A stretch of DNA of 64,000 nucleotides from Rhizobium gallicum bv. gallicum R602sp (GTDB lineage: Bacteria > Pseudomonadota > Alphaproteobacteria > Rhizobiales > Rhizobiaceae), in the NCBI RefSeq assembly GCF_000816845.1, contig NZ_CP006877.1, positions 2,795,501-2,859,500 of the forward strand. Reading direction: 5' to 3'. The position numbers were made by a program, and so were the translations under genes. The notes under the pieces are model-generated. The model was not told the origin of the DNA and did not search any database. It worked only from the letters and a program-made list of their open reading frames with translations. Each line of letters opens with the position of its first letter. Position 1 is the stretch's first letter. Shown here one piece after another: positions 42,866 through 52,692 of this stretch.

Positions 42866-43131
42866 CGCTCCGCATTGACCGCAGGCTCACCCCCCGCATC
42901 GACCAATTCTCCGTTCGCACTCTTAAAAAACGCATGTTTCACAAGGCGTTATCGGAGGTACGCTGACGCCTGCCACATGGAACAGGGTATGGGAAAACCG
43001 GCCCTCTAAGACTTTCGTGCACTTGCAGTCATCCCAATGATCAACTGGCGATTTTCCTCGATCATGAAATCCTGTCTCCTCATTCTTTCGATTGGATGAT
43101 CTCCTGCAGGGCAATGATTGGGGGCAAATCA

Positions 43132-45051
43132 GTGACTGATCCGGCGTTTCTTGAAACGAACGAAGCCGATGTTGTTGTGTCTTATGACCGGGACCGCTCT
43201 CTCCAGGACATCGTACGTCAGCAGGCTCGCATCGCTCCGCAGGCGACGGCGATTGTCTTCGGCGACGAGCGTCTCACCTACGATGAGCTCGACAGATTGT
43301 CCGACGCCCTGGCGGGACACCTCGCGGAGCTTGGAATCCGGAAGGGCGATGTCGTGGGCATGCTGCTTCCGCGCGCGCTCAATACCGTCATTTGCATGCT
43401 TTCGATCCTGAAGGCCGGCGGCGTCTATGTACCGCTCGATCCGGCCTATCCCGAAGAGCATCTCGCCTATGTCGCCGCCGAGTGCGCCCCCAAGGTTGTC
43501 TTCGTCGATGCGGCATCCGCTGGAAGGGCTAGCTCCGTCCCCGACCTGCGCGGCACAATCATCGATGCAGAAGTTGTGATTGGAAGGCTCGCCCACAGCG
43601 CCGTCGCCAAACGGCCGGCCGTCGAGGTCACTGGCAGTGACCCGGCTTACATCATGTACACGTCCGGTTCCACGGGCCGGCCGAAGGGCGTTACGATTGC
43701 CCACCGAAGCATCGCGCGGGTCGTCCTCGATCAGAACTATATCGATTTCAGACGTGACGACGTCATCCTTCACGCCGCTACAATCGCCTTTGACGCGACG
43801 ACCTTCGAAATCTGGGGGGCGCTGCTGAACGGATGCACGGTCGCCGTCATGCCCGATGCCGATTTCTCCCTGGCGCGCCTTACAGGCGTCATGCGTGACA
43901 CCGGTGTCAGCATGACCTTTCTCACCACGGGGCTGTTCAATCTCTTCGCGGACTATGCAGGGGGCGATCTGCCGAGGCTGCGCCATGTGCTTTTCGGCGG
44001 CGACGTGGGCTCTCCAGTGCATGCCCGGCGATTCATCCAGCGCTATCCCGGCTGCCGGCTGAGCAACGCCTACGGCCCGACCGAAACTACGGTGTTTGCA
44101 GCGGTCTTCACCGTACCGCCAGGCTTTGCGGAGGCCGATCTGCCGATTGGAAAGGCGATCGCCCATACCGGGATCTGCATTTTGGACGAGGAATTGCGGG
44201 AACTTCCGCCCGGCCGCGAGGGGCAGCTTGCGATATCGGGCGACGGCTTGGCGATCGACTATTTCCGTTGTCCGGAGCGCACCGCGGAGAAATTCGTCTT
44301 TGTCGCCACGCAGGCCGGCCCGAAACGCTGCTATCTGACCGGCGATATCGCCCTTCTCCAGCCCGACGGCACGGTGAGCTTCAAGGGACGCCGCGACCGG
44401 CAGGTCAAGATCAACGGCAAGCGCATCGAGCTTGACGAGATCGAGACCGCACTGAGGAACGACCCGGCACTCTCCGACGCCATCGTTCTCTGCCACCTCC
44501 AGGGTCCCGCCCTGAAACGTATCGTCGCCTATCTGCGCCCGCGCGCGGAAACTGCGCTTGGCGATCCGGCTTTCGCACAAGAGGTCATGTCGAGGCTGCG
44601 CGCCACACTTCCGGTCTACATGATTCCGAGTGCGACCGTCATGGTCGAGGCATTCCCGCTCACCCCGGCCGGCAAGGTCGACCGCGCGAGCCTCCTCCCG
44701 CCGCCGGTCGAGGCCGCCCGGCCCGATGCGGAAGCCGTGGCAAGCACGCAAGCGGAAACGCTACTGACGCAGCTCTGGAGCGAGGCGCTGGGTGCCGAAA
44801 GGATCGATCTCGACAGGAACTTCTTCGATCTCGGCGGCACCTCTCTCCAGCTTCTGCAGGTGCATGCGGGACTGGAAACAAGGCTCGGGCGCTCCGTGGA
44901 TGTCGTCGCACTGTTCAAGCATTCGACCATCCGCGAGCTTGCCCGCCATATCGAGGGCAAATCCCAGAACACCGCGCGATCCATCGCCGCTGCCCAGCGG
45001 GCGGCACTTCAGAGGAAAACCATGTCCCAGTTCCGAAGGAGCGCTTCATGA
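43132..45051 (+). CDS. NRPS initiation protein: adenylation and thiolation domains (A-T)
   Basis: 639 aa from a GTG at 43132 with GGGGGC upstream; in-frame ATGs at 43096 and 43114 are alternatives. The adenylation domain (residues about 15-525) has A3 in YIMYTSGSTGRPKGVTIAHR, A5 in NAYGPTET, A7 in CYLTGDIALL, A8 in FKGRRDRQVKINGKRIELDE and the A10 lysine in PAGKVDR. Pocket residues read by eye at the ten specificity positions are D-A-F-L-L-G-A-V-F-K, closest to small hydrophobic (Val-like) codes; this is approximate. The T domain (about 540-605) carries FFDLGGTSL with the phosphopantetheine Ser. No condensation domain precedes it, so it should load the first amino acid. The stop overlaps the next start by four bases (ATGA). 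Confidence 0.95.
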   Translation: MTDPAFLETNEADVVVSYDRDRSLQDIVRQQARIAPQATAIVFGDERLTYDELDRLSDALAGHLAELGIRKGDVVGMLLPRALNTVICMLSILKAGGVYVPLDPAYPEEHLAYVAAECAPKVVFVDAASAGRASSVPDLRGTIIDAEVVIGRLAHSAVAKRPAVEVTGSDPAYIMYTSGSTGRPKGVTIAHRSIARVVLDQNYIDFRRDDVILHAATIAFDATTFEIWGALLNGCTVAVMPDADFSLARLTGVMRDTGVSMTFLTTGLFNLFADYAGGDLPRLRHVLFGGDVGSPVHARRFIQRYPGCRLSNAYGPTETTVFAAVFTVPPGFAEADLPIGKAIAHTGICILDEELRELPPGREGQLAISGDGLAIDYFRCPERTAEKFVFVATQAGPKRCYLTGDIALLQPDGTVSFKGRRDRQVKINGKRIELDEIETALRNDPALSDAIVLCHLQGPALKRIVAYLRPRAETALGDPAFAQEVMSRLRATLPVYMIPSATVMVEAFPLTPAGKVDRASLLPPPVEAARPDAEAVASTQAETLLTQLWSEALGAERIDLDRNFFDLGGTSLQLLQVHAGLETRLGRSVDVVALFKHSTIRELARHIEGKSQNTARSIAAAQRAALQRKTMSQFRRSAS

Positions 45052-48000
45052 CGGCAACTCACGAAACCGCCCACGCCGATCTCGATCGAATTGATATCGA
45101 GGACGATCAGGGTCCGGGCGGCATCGCGATCATCGGCATGTCCGGGCGCTTCCCGGGCGCACCCTCCGTAGAAGCGCTTTGGGAGCTCGTCCGTGACGGC
45201 CGGAATGCCTTTTCGATATTCGCGCCGGACGAAATCGAAGATTGCTTCACCGACGAAGAACGCGCCGCCGCAAATTATGTCGCTGCCCGCCCGCATCTTC
45301 CGGACGTGGACATGTTCGACGCCGAATTCTTCGGCATGTTCGCACGCGAGGCAGCACTCACCGATCCGCAGCATCGCGTCTTCCTGGAAATCTGCTGGGA
45401 AGCGCTCGAAAACGGCGGCTACGATCCGCATCGCTTTGCGGGCATGATCGGCGTATTTGCCGGCTCGTCCATGCCGACCTATCTGATCAACAACGTCCTT
45501 GGCGATCGTGCCAAGGCGGAGGAATTCGCCTCCAATTATCAGATCGGCTGTTTTCAGCAGCTCGTAGGAGCGCTCAACGACGCGCTCGCGACTCGTATTG
45601 CCTACAAGTTCGATCTGCGCGGCCCCGCCTTCACGCTGCAATCGGCCTGTTCGACCTCGCTACTTGCCGTGTCGCAGGCTTGCCAGAACCTACAGACCTA
45701 TGCTTGCGACATGGCGCTTGCTGGCGGCGTGTCCATCACGCTGCCGCAAAAACGGGGATATCTCTACCAGGAAGGCGGCATGGCTTCGGCTGACGGCACC
45801 TGCCGGCCGTTCGATGCGAACGCGGATGGAACTGTCTTTGCAAGCGGCGCAGGCGTCGTACTCCTGAAGAGGCTGGAAGACGCGCGAAGGGACCGCGATC
45901 GCATCTTCGCAGTCATCCGCGGCTACGGCATCAACAATGATGGCTCCGACAAAGTCGGTTTCACCGCACCGAGCGTCCGGGGACAGGCCGAGGCGATCTC
46001 CGCCGCACTGGCAAATGCAGGAGTGCCAGCCGCATCGATCGGATACGTCGAATGCCACGGGACCGCGACGCCCCTGGGCGATCCCATCGAGTTCGGCGGC
46101 CTGAAGGAGGCCTATCTCGACATTGCGGACGCGCGGGAGAGCTGTGCGCTCGGTTCAGTGAAGGGCAATGTCGGGCATATGGATTGTGCTGCGGGCGTAT
46201 CCGGTCTCATCAAGACAGCGCTGATGCTTCATCGCGGCAAGATTCCGCCGATGCCCAACTACAGCCGCCCCAATCCTCGGCTCAATATCGAGGAGAGCCC
46301 CTTTTATATTCCCACCGAAATGACGGACTGGCCGGCACAGGGACATCCGCGCCGCGCAGGCGTCAGCGCCTTCGGCGTCGGCGGCACGAATGTCCACGTC
46401 ATTCTCGAAGAAGCGATTGGCGAAGAGCGCGAGGCATGCTCGGACGTCATCAAGCCGTACATCCTGCCGCTGTCGGCACGCAATCAGGCAGCCTTGTCGG
46501 CTATGCGCGCCAATCTCAGCGCTCACCTGACCGAGCACCCGGAGATTTCGCTCGCAGACGTCGCCGCAACGCTGCAGAACGGCAGATGCGAGTTCAGCCA
46601 TCGCTTTGCGATATCGGCCCGGACCGTCGAAGAGGCGCGGGAAAAGCTCGGCGCAGAACGAACTGCGGATTCCGTCGCATCGGACGCCCCTCCGGTTGCG
46701 TTCATGTTTCCGGGACAAGGCGCGCAATATGTCGGCATGGGTGCTGGACTCTATGACAGCGAACCGGAATTCGCACGCTGGATCGACAGGGGCGCCGAAC
46801 TGCTGAAGCCTATGCTCGGCCTTGATCTTCGGATTTTCATCTGCCATTGCGGACCGGTGCCGGAGTCAATGGCTGACGAACAGCGCAACACGCGCATCGC
46901 TCAACCCTGCCTCTATCTCGTCGAATATGCGCTGGCACGGCTGTGGATGAGCCGAGGCCTCAGGCCCTACGCGATGATCGGCCATAGCGTCGGCGAATTC
47001 GTAGCAGCAACGCTTGCCAACGCAATTTCTTTCGAAGATGGACTCCGGCTTGTCGCAAGCCGCGGGCGTCTCATGCAAAGCCAGCCGCAAGGCGCGATGG
47101 TTTCGGTTCGGGCCGACGCGCAAACCGTCTCCGCTTACCTGAAAGGCGATGTCGAGATCGCCGCCGTCAATGCTCCGAAGCTGTCGGTTATCTCCGGCCC
47201 GTTCGCGGAGATCGACGAGGTTTGTTCAGCATTCGAAGTTGGCGGCATTGCCTTCAGCCGCCTGCACACGTCGCATGCCTTCCATTCGCCGATGATGGAC
47301 GAGGCGGCAGCCGCGCTTTACGAGGAGACAGCCAAGGTAACCTACGGAACCGCAACGGTTCCCTATATCTCTTGCGTGACCGGAGACTGGCAGACGGCGC
47401 AACAGGGCACTTCGCCGCATTACTGGGCAAGGCACTGCCGCGACGCCGTTCATTTCGCCGATGGCCTTGCAAAGCTTTGCGACGGGAGGAAACCAATACT
47501 CCTGGAGGTTGGTCCAGGGCGGACGCTCTCCGTATTTGCTTCGCAGACCGTTGCACGGGACAATCTGAATACCGTGATCCAGTCTCTGCCCGAACATGAT
47601 CGCGCGCCGGAAGCTGCCGATGTCTTCGCCGGCGCCCAAGGCAGATTGTGGATGGCTGGCTGCGTGCTCGAATGGCCGGAACTGCCCAACGGCGCAACGG
47701 CACACCTTGATCTGCCGGTCTACCCGTTCCAGCGCCAGCGTCACTGGATCGATGCGCCTCCATCGGTGCGCCGCAATGCAGGCTCTTACGCGCTGTCCCG
47801 CTCCGAGCTGCAAATCGTGGCCGAACCTTCGGCTGCGATCCAAATGCCGGCAACTGTCAGCGTCGCTCCAGCGATCGCCTCCTCTTCCGCCGACCGTATC
47901 CCTGCGCTTGAGTGCGAATTGCTGGCCACTCTCGCCGAGATGTCGGGCAATGCATTGAGGCCGGCCGACGTCGCCGCGACATTTATCGAGCTGGGCTTCG

Positions 48001-51000
48001 ATTCCCTCTTCATCGGGCAATTCGCGCAGAGGATCGAGAAGGACTACCGGGTCAAGATTTCGTTCCGCGATCTTCTGAGCACCATTCCGTCGATCGCCAA
48101 CCTGGCGAAACATCTCGATGAGAAAATGCCGGAGAAGGCGCCGGCAGCATCTCCGCCGCCTGCGGCGCATCTTCTTGCACCAGCGGCGGTTTCTGCCGCT
48201 CCGGAGATGCCTCTTGCGCCTACCCCTTCGCCGTCTGCATCGATGGGCGAAGTGCAGGCCCTCATTCAATCGCAGATTCAACTGCTCCAATCACTCTTCG
48301 CCCAGCAGCTCCAGTTGCTGCAATCCTCGGCAACCTCTCCACCGGCGGCGGTGGCAGAAGGCGCTGCAGCCGTAAGCCTGGCGCAGGCGGTACTGGCAAT
48401 TGCTCCGGCTCCAGCTGCTGCTGTCCCGCCCGGAACGGCAGGTGCGCCAGTTACGCTCGCACAAAGGCTGGGTTCCGTCCCGCTCACGGAAGCTCAGACG
48501 GAGATCTGGCTGGCAGCCCAGACCGGCGATGAAGCGTCCTGCTCCTTTAACCTGTCCATTTCGCTGACGCTGGACGGCGAGTTCGACGAAGCTGCCTTTT
48601 CAAAGGCACTGAGCCTTGTGACGGATCGCCATGATGCGCTTCGAATCCGCTTCAGTCGCGCTGGCGATTCCTTCCGCTTCGCCGACGATTTCGCGCTGAA
48701 GGCGCCGCTGGTGGATCTCGCCGGCCAGCCCGACGGCGAAGCGCAGCTTCGGGAAATGCTCGACGAGGATGCAAGGACGCCTTTCGACCTCGTCGACGGC
48801 CCGCTTGTCCGCGCCTTCATCGCGCGTCTGGCAGTCGACAAGCATGTCTTCGTCTTCAGCGGACACCACATCATCTGCGACGGCTGGTCGATCAGCGTGC
48901 TTCTCGACGAGCTAGCGATGGCCTATGCGGCTTTCCGCAACGGCGAGACACCGCAATTCGAGCCGGCGCTCTCCTTTGCCACGTATGCGACGGAGCTTGC
49001 GCCCACACCCGAAAAATCCGAGAAGGACGAGCAGTTCTGGCTCGACCAGTTCAAGGAGATTCCGGAACTGCCGGAACTGCCGCTGGACCGGACGCGGCCC
49101 GAACATCGCAACTTCGCCAGTGGTACCTGCACGGGCTACATCGAGGGCGATGTCTACAAGGCGCTGAAAAAAGCTGGAGCGCACTCTGGCGCAACCCTGT
49201 TTTCAACCTTGCTGGCAATGCTGCAGGTCGTCGTCTCCCGGCTTTCCGGGCAGGAGGACATCGTGATTGCGGTTCCTGCAGCCGGTCAGAACCTGATCGG
49301 AGAAGCGATCCTTTTCGGCCATTGCGTCAATCTCCTGCCAATCCGCCAGACCGTCACATCCCAGACGTGCTTCGGCGAGCATCTGAGAGCAACGCAGCGG
49401 CTTGTTCTGCAGGCGGTGGAGCATCAGTCCTGCACCTATGGCACGCTCGTGCGCAAACTCGGCGTAAAGCGGGATTCGCGCCGCCTGCCATTGACAGAAA
49501 TCCAGTTCAATCTGGACCACACCGCGGCAGATCAGCCCTTCGGGAACCTGACGGCAAACATGGCCAACAACGTGAAGGGCTTTTCGAATTTCGACATGTT
49601 CTTCTGCGCGTTCGAAGAAGAAAACGGCGTCCGCATCGATGTCGAATACAATGCGGAGGTCTTCGACCGATCGACAATCGAGCGCTGGATCCAGCATTTC
49701 GCAACGCTCGCCGAAGCCCTGTCCAGGAACATCGACGTCGAGATCTCAAGGCTGCCGTTATTGAGCGACGACGAACGCGGCTGGCTGATCGACGGATTGA
49801 ACGACACGGCGGCAAACTATCCGCGCGATGAGCACGTGGCCTCCCTCTTCGCCCGCAAGGCGTCGAAGCAGCCCGATGCGGTTGCAGCCGAACATGGCGG
49901 CCGCTCCATCACTTACGGCAGGCTGGAAGCCCGCTCCAATCAGTTTGCCCGATATATTCAAGAGGCGATACCCGAGCCCGGCCAGCGCATCGCACTGCTC
50001 GTCGACCGGTCGCTAGACATGGTCGTGGCGCTGCTGGCGATCATGAAGGCCGGACACACCTACGTGCCCATGGATCTTTCCCATCCTGAAGAGCGCCTTT
50101 GCCAGACCCTCGACGTCGCGCGCGTCGGCGGCCTGATATGCGACAGCGATGCCATGGCGTCGCTAGCCCCCGCAGACATTCCCGTTATTCGCATCGACGA
50201 GGAAGCAAAGGCGATAGGCCGAATGACCAGCACTGCGCTTGACGCTCTGCCGCCTAATTCCGCTGCCCCTGCATATGTCATCTTTACCTCCGGCTCGACC
50301 GGGGCACCCAAGGGCGTCGAAGTGTCCCATCAGGCATTGACGAACTTCCTCCTCTCCATGGCGAAGGAGCCCGGCTTCACCGATCGGGATACGATCCTTG
50401 CGGTGACGACGATCTCGTTCGACATCGCGGGGCTCGAGCTCTACCTGCCGCTCGTTACCGGTGGGAAGATGGTGATTGCCGACCGGCAGCAGGTGCAGGA
50501 TGGCTTCGCCATTGTCGATCTCGTGGAAAAGAGCGGTGCGACCGTGCTTCAGGCAACCCCAACGCTCTGGCAGATGCTTGTCGAGGCCGGCCTGGAGGAC
50601 AAACCGCACCTCAAGATGCTGTGCGGCGGAGAGCCTATGCCGAAAGAACTCGCCAAATCCCTGCTGAAAATCGGCGGCGAGCTCTGGAACATGTATGGCC
50701 CGACGGAGACAACGGTCTGGTCGTCCGTCGCGCGCATTACCGACGCGGAGGCACCGATCACCATCGGCCATCCGATTGCCAATACCCAGCTTCACATCGT
50801 CGGCGGCAACAACGACATCGCGCCGATCGGCGTCACCGGCGAGCTGTGCATAGGCGGTGACGGCCTGGCGAACGGCTACTTCGACCGGCTGGATCTGACC
50901 GAGAAGGCCTTCGTTCCGATCTCCTTCGGCTCGAACCGGTCAACGCGGCTCTATCGGACCGGCGATGTCGGACGCCGCCTTGCGAACGGTTCGCTGCAAC

Positions 51001-52649
51001 TGCTCGGACGCCGAGACCAGCAGATCAAGCTCCGCGGCTTCCGCATCGAACTCGGCGATATCGAAGCCGTCGTTTCGAAGGCTCCCGGCGTGCGCCATTG
51101 CGCGGTCGTCGCTGCGGAGAAAAAGAGTGACGGCAAATTGCTCGTTGGATACATCGTACCGGAAGCAGGCGCCGAGCCGAGCGCAGCCGAGCTCTCGGAC
51201 TTCGTCACGGCGAAGCTGCCCCGCTACATGGTGCCGACCTACTGGGTGACCGTCAGCGAATTGCCGCAGACAGGCAACGGCAAGCTTGATCGCAAGACGT
51301 TGCAGCAGCGAGGAATTCCTGCCCACAGCACCGAGGCTAAAAAGACCAAACCGCGCACTCCAATGGAAGTGCAACTTGCGGCTATTTGGCAGGACATACT
51401 CGGCAGCCAGGATATCGGCGTGGACGACAATCTCTATGCGCTTGGAGCCGACTCCCTCACGATTTTCCGCATGGCAGCGCGCATGCTGGACGCCAATCTC
51501 CCGCTGGAAGCCAAGCACCTCTTGCGCTACCCGTCCATCGCGCAATTGGCCAGGTTTGCCGAACAGCAGATCCGGCGGCGAGAGAAGCTGTCCAAAGGCC
51601 TGTCCTCAATGTGGTGCAGCGTCTTGAACGTTGACCAATTGCAGCCTGATGACGATTTCTTTGCCCTCGGCGGCAACTCCGTTCTCGCAGCCAAACTCCT
51701 GCAAGACGTAGAGGCGACCTACAAGATCGTTCCAAATCCGGAAATGATTTCCAAATTTCGGACATTCCAGGAATTCACGGCAAAAATCGCCAAGACACTG
51801 GAAGGCGTTGAAACGGATTCGTCTCTTTGGGAATTGGTGACATGCAAGACAGGCAGCAGCGATGCTGTTGTCTATACGTTCAATCATCCTTTCCTGTACT
51901 ACGCGCTCGCTACCGAGATCGACGACAGCATTTCGGTTCACAACCTGAACATGTTCAGCGCTGATTTGACGAGCGCACCGGCGGATATGTCGGTGGAAGA
52001 TATAGCCAGACAAGCGATCGAAGCGATGAAAATACCGGCGGGAACCCGTCGTTTGGCCCTTGTCGGTCTGTGTGTGAACGGCATTTTGGTCATGGAGATC
52101 AGCCGGCAGTTGCGCGAAATCGGCATAGACGTACGCTGTACCGCTGCCATCGATAGCTGGTGCCCCACGTACGTATCATCGCTGCCCAAGAGCCGCCTAA
52201 TGTGGTGGCAGACCGAAAGGCGCGCGAAGCGGGTCTTGCACTTCACCAGCAAGCTGGTGAAGGGGGACATTACCGCCCAGGATTACTTCAGGCACTTCAA
52301 CATCTCATGGAAGCTGATGCAGCTTCTTCACGTGAAAAGTGCCGAACCTTTGGAGTCAGATCGTGCCAATGCGATGGTCACTGCGTTCATGAATTCCGCA
52401 GCCGCGCATCACAATGACCCGGCAATCAGAGATTCATCAATTGTCCTGGTGCGCAGTCAGGCGCACAATAGCCGGGCACGAAAGTTGAGGTTCGGCTGGA
52501 GGAACGCCGTCGCCGAGGACACGCCGGTGCTCGACCTGGAAGGATGGCATGAGGACTCGCTGATAGATTCCGGCAAGGCCCTGGCAAATCTCATATCCGC
52601 GCGCCTTGGAGCCTCCTCGGACGTGTCATCAGGCGGAATAGCTCACTGA
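45048..52649 (+). CDS. Hybrid PKS/NRPS: KS-AT-ACP-C-A-T-T-TE
   Basis: 2533 aa. KS (about 24-455) has its Cys in LQSACSTSLLAV and His residues in YVECHGTATPLG and SVKGNVGHMD. AT (about 548-850) has GHSVGE and HAFHSP, the malonyl-CoA type. The gap to the ACP (LGFDSL, near 982) leaves no room for KR, DH or ER, so the extension stays a beta-keto unit. After a Pro/Ala/Gln linker come C (about 1145-1560, GHHIICDGW), A (about 1580-2090, FTSGSTGAPKG near 1744; pocket read as D-I-L-Q-L-G-M-V-W-K, close to glycine codes), two T domains (LGADSL near 2133, LGGNSV near 2207) and a terminal alpha/beta thioesterase whose elbow GLCVNG holds Cys in place of Ser. Predicted chain: amino acid-malonate-glycine-like, then release. 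Confidence 0.95.
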   Translation: MTATHETAHADLDRIDIEDDQGPGGIAIIGMSGRFPGAPSVEALWELVRDGRNAFSIFAPDEIEDCFTDEERAAANYVAARPHLPDVDMFDAEFFGMFAREAALTDPQHRVFLEICWEALENGGYDPHRFAGMIGVFAGSSMPTYLINNVLGDRAKAEEFASNYQIGCFQQLVGALNDALATRIAYKFDLRGPAFTLQSACSTSLLAVSQACQNLQTYACDMALAGGVSITLPQKRGYLYQEGGMASADGTCRPFDANADGTVFASGAGVVLLKRLEDARRDRDRIFAVIRGYGINNDGSDKVGFTAPSVRGQAEAISAALANAGVPAASIGYVECHGTATPLGDPIEFGGLKEAYLDIADARESCALGSVKGNVGHMDCAAGVSGLIKTALMLHRGKIPPMPNYSRPNPRLNIEESPFYIPTEMTDWPAQGHPRRAGVSAFGVGGTNVHVILEEAIGEEREACSDVIKPYILPLSARNQAALSAMRANLSAHLTEHPEISLADVAATLQNGRCEFSHRFAISARTVEEAREKLGAERTADSVASDAPPVAFMFPGQGAQYVGMGAGLYDSEPEFARWIDRGAELLKPMLGLDLRIFICHCGPVPESMADEQRNTRIAQPCLYLVEYALARLWMSRGLRPYAMIGHSVGEFVAATLANAISFEDGLRLVASRGRLMQSQPQGAMVSVRADAQTVSAYLKGDVEIAAVNAPKLSVISGPFAEIDEVCSAFEVGGIAFSRLHTSHAFHSPMMDEAAAALYEETAKVTYGTATVPYISCVTGDWQTAQQGTSPHYWARHCRDAVHFADGLAKLCDGRKPILLEVGPGRTLSVFASQTVARDNLNTVIQSLPEHDRAPEAADVFAGAQGRLWMAGCVLEWPELPNGATAHLDLPVYPFQRQRHWIDAPPSVRRNAGSYALSRSELQIVAEPSAAIQMPATVSVAPAIASSSADRIPALECELLATLAEMSGNALRPADVAATFIELGFDSLFIGQFAQRIEKDYRVKISFRDLLSTIPSIANLAKHLDEKMPEKAPAASPPPAAHLLAPAAVSAAPEMPLAPTPSPSASMGEVQALIQSQIQLLQSLFAQQLQLLQSSATSPPAAVAEGAAAVSLAQAVLAIAPAPAAAVPPGTAGAPVTLAQRLGSVPLTEAQTEIWLAAQTGDEASCSFNLSISLTLDGEFDEAAFSKALSLVTDRHDALRIRFSRAGDSFRFADDFALKAPLVDLAGQPDGEAQLREMLDEDARTPFDLVDGPLVRAFIARLAVDKHVFVFSGHHIICDGWSISVLLDELAMAYAAFRNGETPQFEPALSFATYATELAPTPEKSEKDEQFWLDQFKEIPELPELPLDRTRPEHRNFASGTCTGYIEGDVYKALKKAGAHSGATLFSTLLAMLQVVVSRLSGQEDIVIAVPAAGQNLIGEAILFGHCVNLLPIRQTVTSQTCFGEHLRATQRLVLQAVEHQSCTYGTLVRKLGVKRDSRRLPLTEIQFNLDHTAADQPFGNLTANMANNVKGFSNFDMFFCAFEEENGVRIDVEYNAEVFDRSTIERWIQHFATLAEALSRNIDVEISRLPLLSDDERGWLIDGLNDTAANYPRDEHVASLFARKASKQPDAVAAEHGGRSITYGRLEARSNQFARYIQEAIPEPGQRIALLVDRSLDMVVALLAIMKAGHTYVPMDLSHPEERLCQTLDVARVGGLICDSDAMASLAPADIPVIRIDEEAKAIGRMTSTALDALPPNSAAPAYVIFTSGSTGAPKGVEVSHQALTNFLLSMAKEPGFTDRDTILAVTTISFDIAGLELYLPLVTGGKMVIADRQQVQDGFAIVDLVEKSGATVLQATPTLWQMLVEAGLEDKPHLKMLCGGEPMPKELAKSLLKIGGELWNMYGPTETTVWSSVARITDAEAPITIGHPIANTQLHIVGGNNDIAPIGVTGELCIGGDGLANGYFDRLDLTEKAFVPISFGSNRSTRLYRTGDVGRRLANGSLQLLGRRDQQIKLRGFRIELGDIEAVVSKAPGVRHCAVVAAEKKSDGKLLVGYIVPEAGAEPSAAELSDFVTAKLPRYMVPTYWVTVSELPQTGNGKLDRKTLQQRGIPAHSTEAKKTKPRTPMEVQLAAIWQDILGSQDIGVDDNLYALGADSLTIFRMAARMLDANLPLEAKHLLRYPSIAQLARFAEQQIRRREKLSKGLSSMWCSVLNVDQLQPDDDFFALGGNSVLAAKLLQDVEATYKIVPNPEMISKFRTFQEFTAKIAKTLEGVETDSSLWELVTCKTGSSDAVVYTFNHPFLYYALATEIDDSISVHNLNMFSADLTSAPADMSVEDIARQAIEAMKIPAGTRRLALVGLCVNGILVMEISRQLREIGIDVRCTAAIDSWCPTYVSSLPKSRLMWWQTERRAKRVLHFTSKLVKGDITAQDYFRHFNISWKLMQLLHVKSAEPLESDRANAMVTAFMNSAAAHHNDPAIRDSSIVLVRSQAHNSRARKLRFGWRNAVAEDTPVLDLEGWHEDSLIDSGKALANLISARLGASSDVSSGGIAH

Positions 52650-52692
52650 GCGCAATTCGTCAGACGTTCGTCAATTTCGGGAGCACGCGCGG

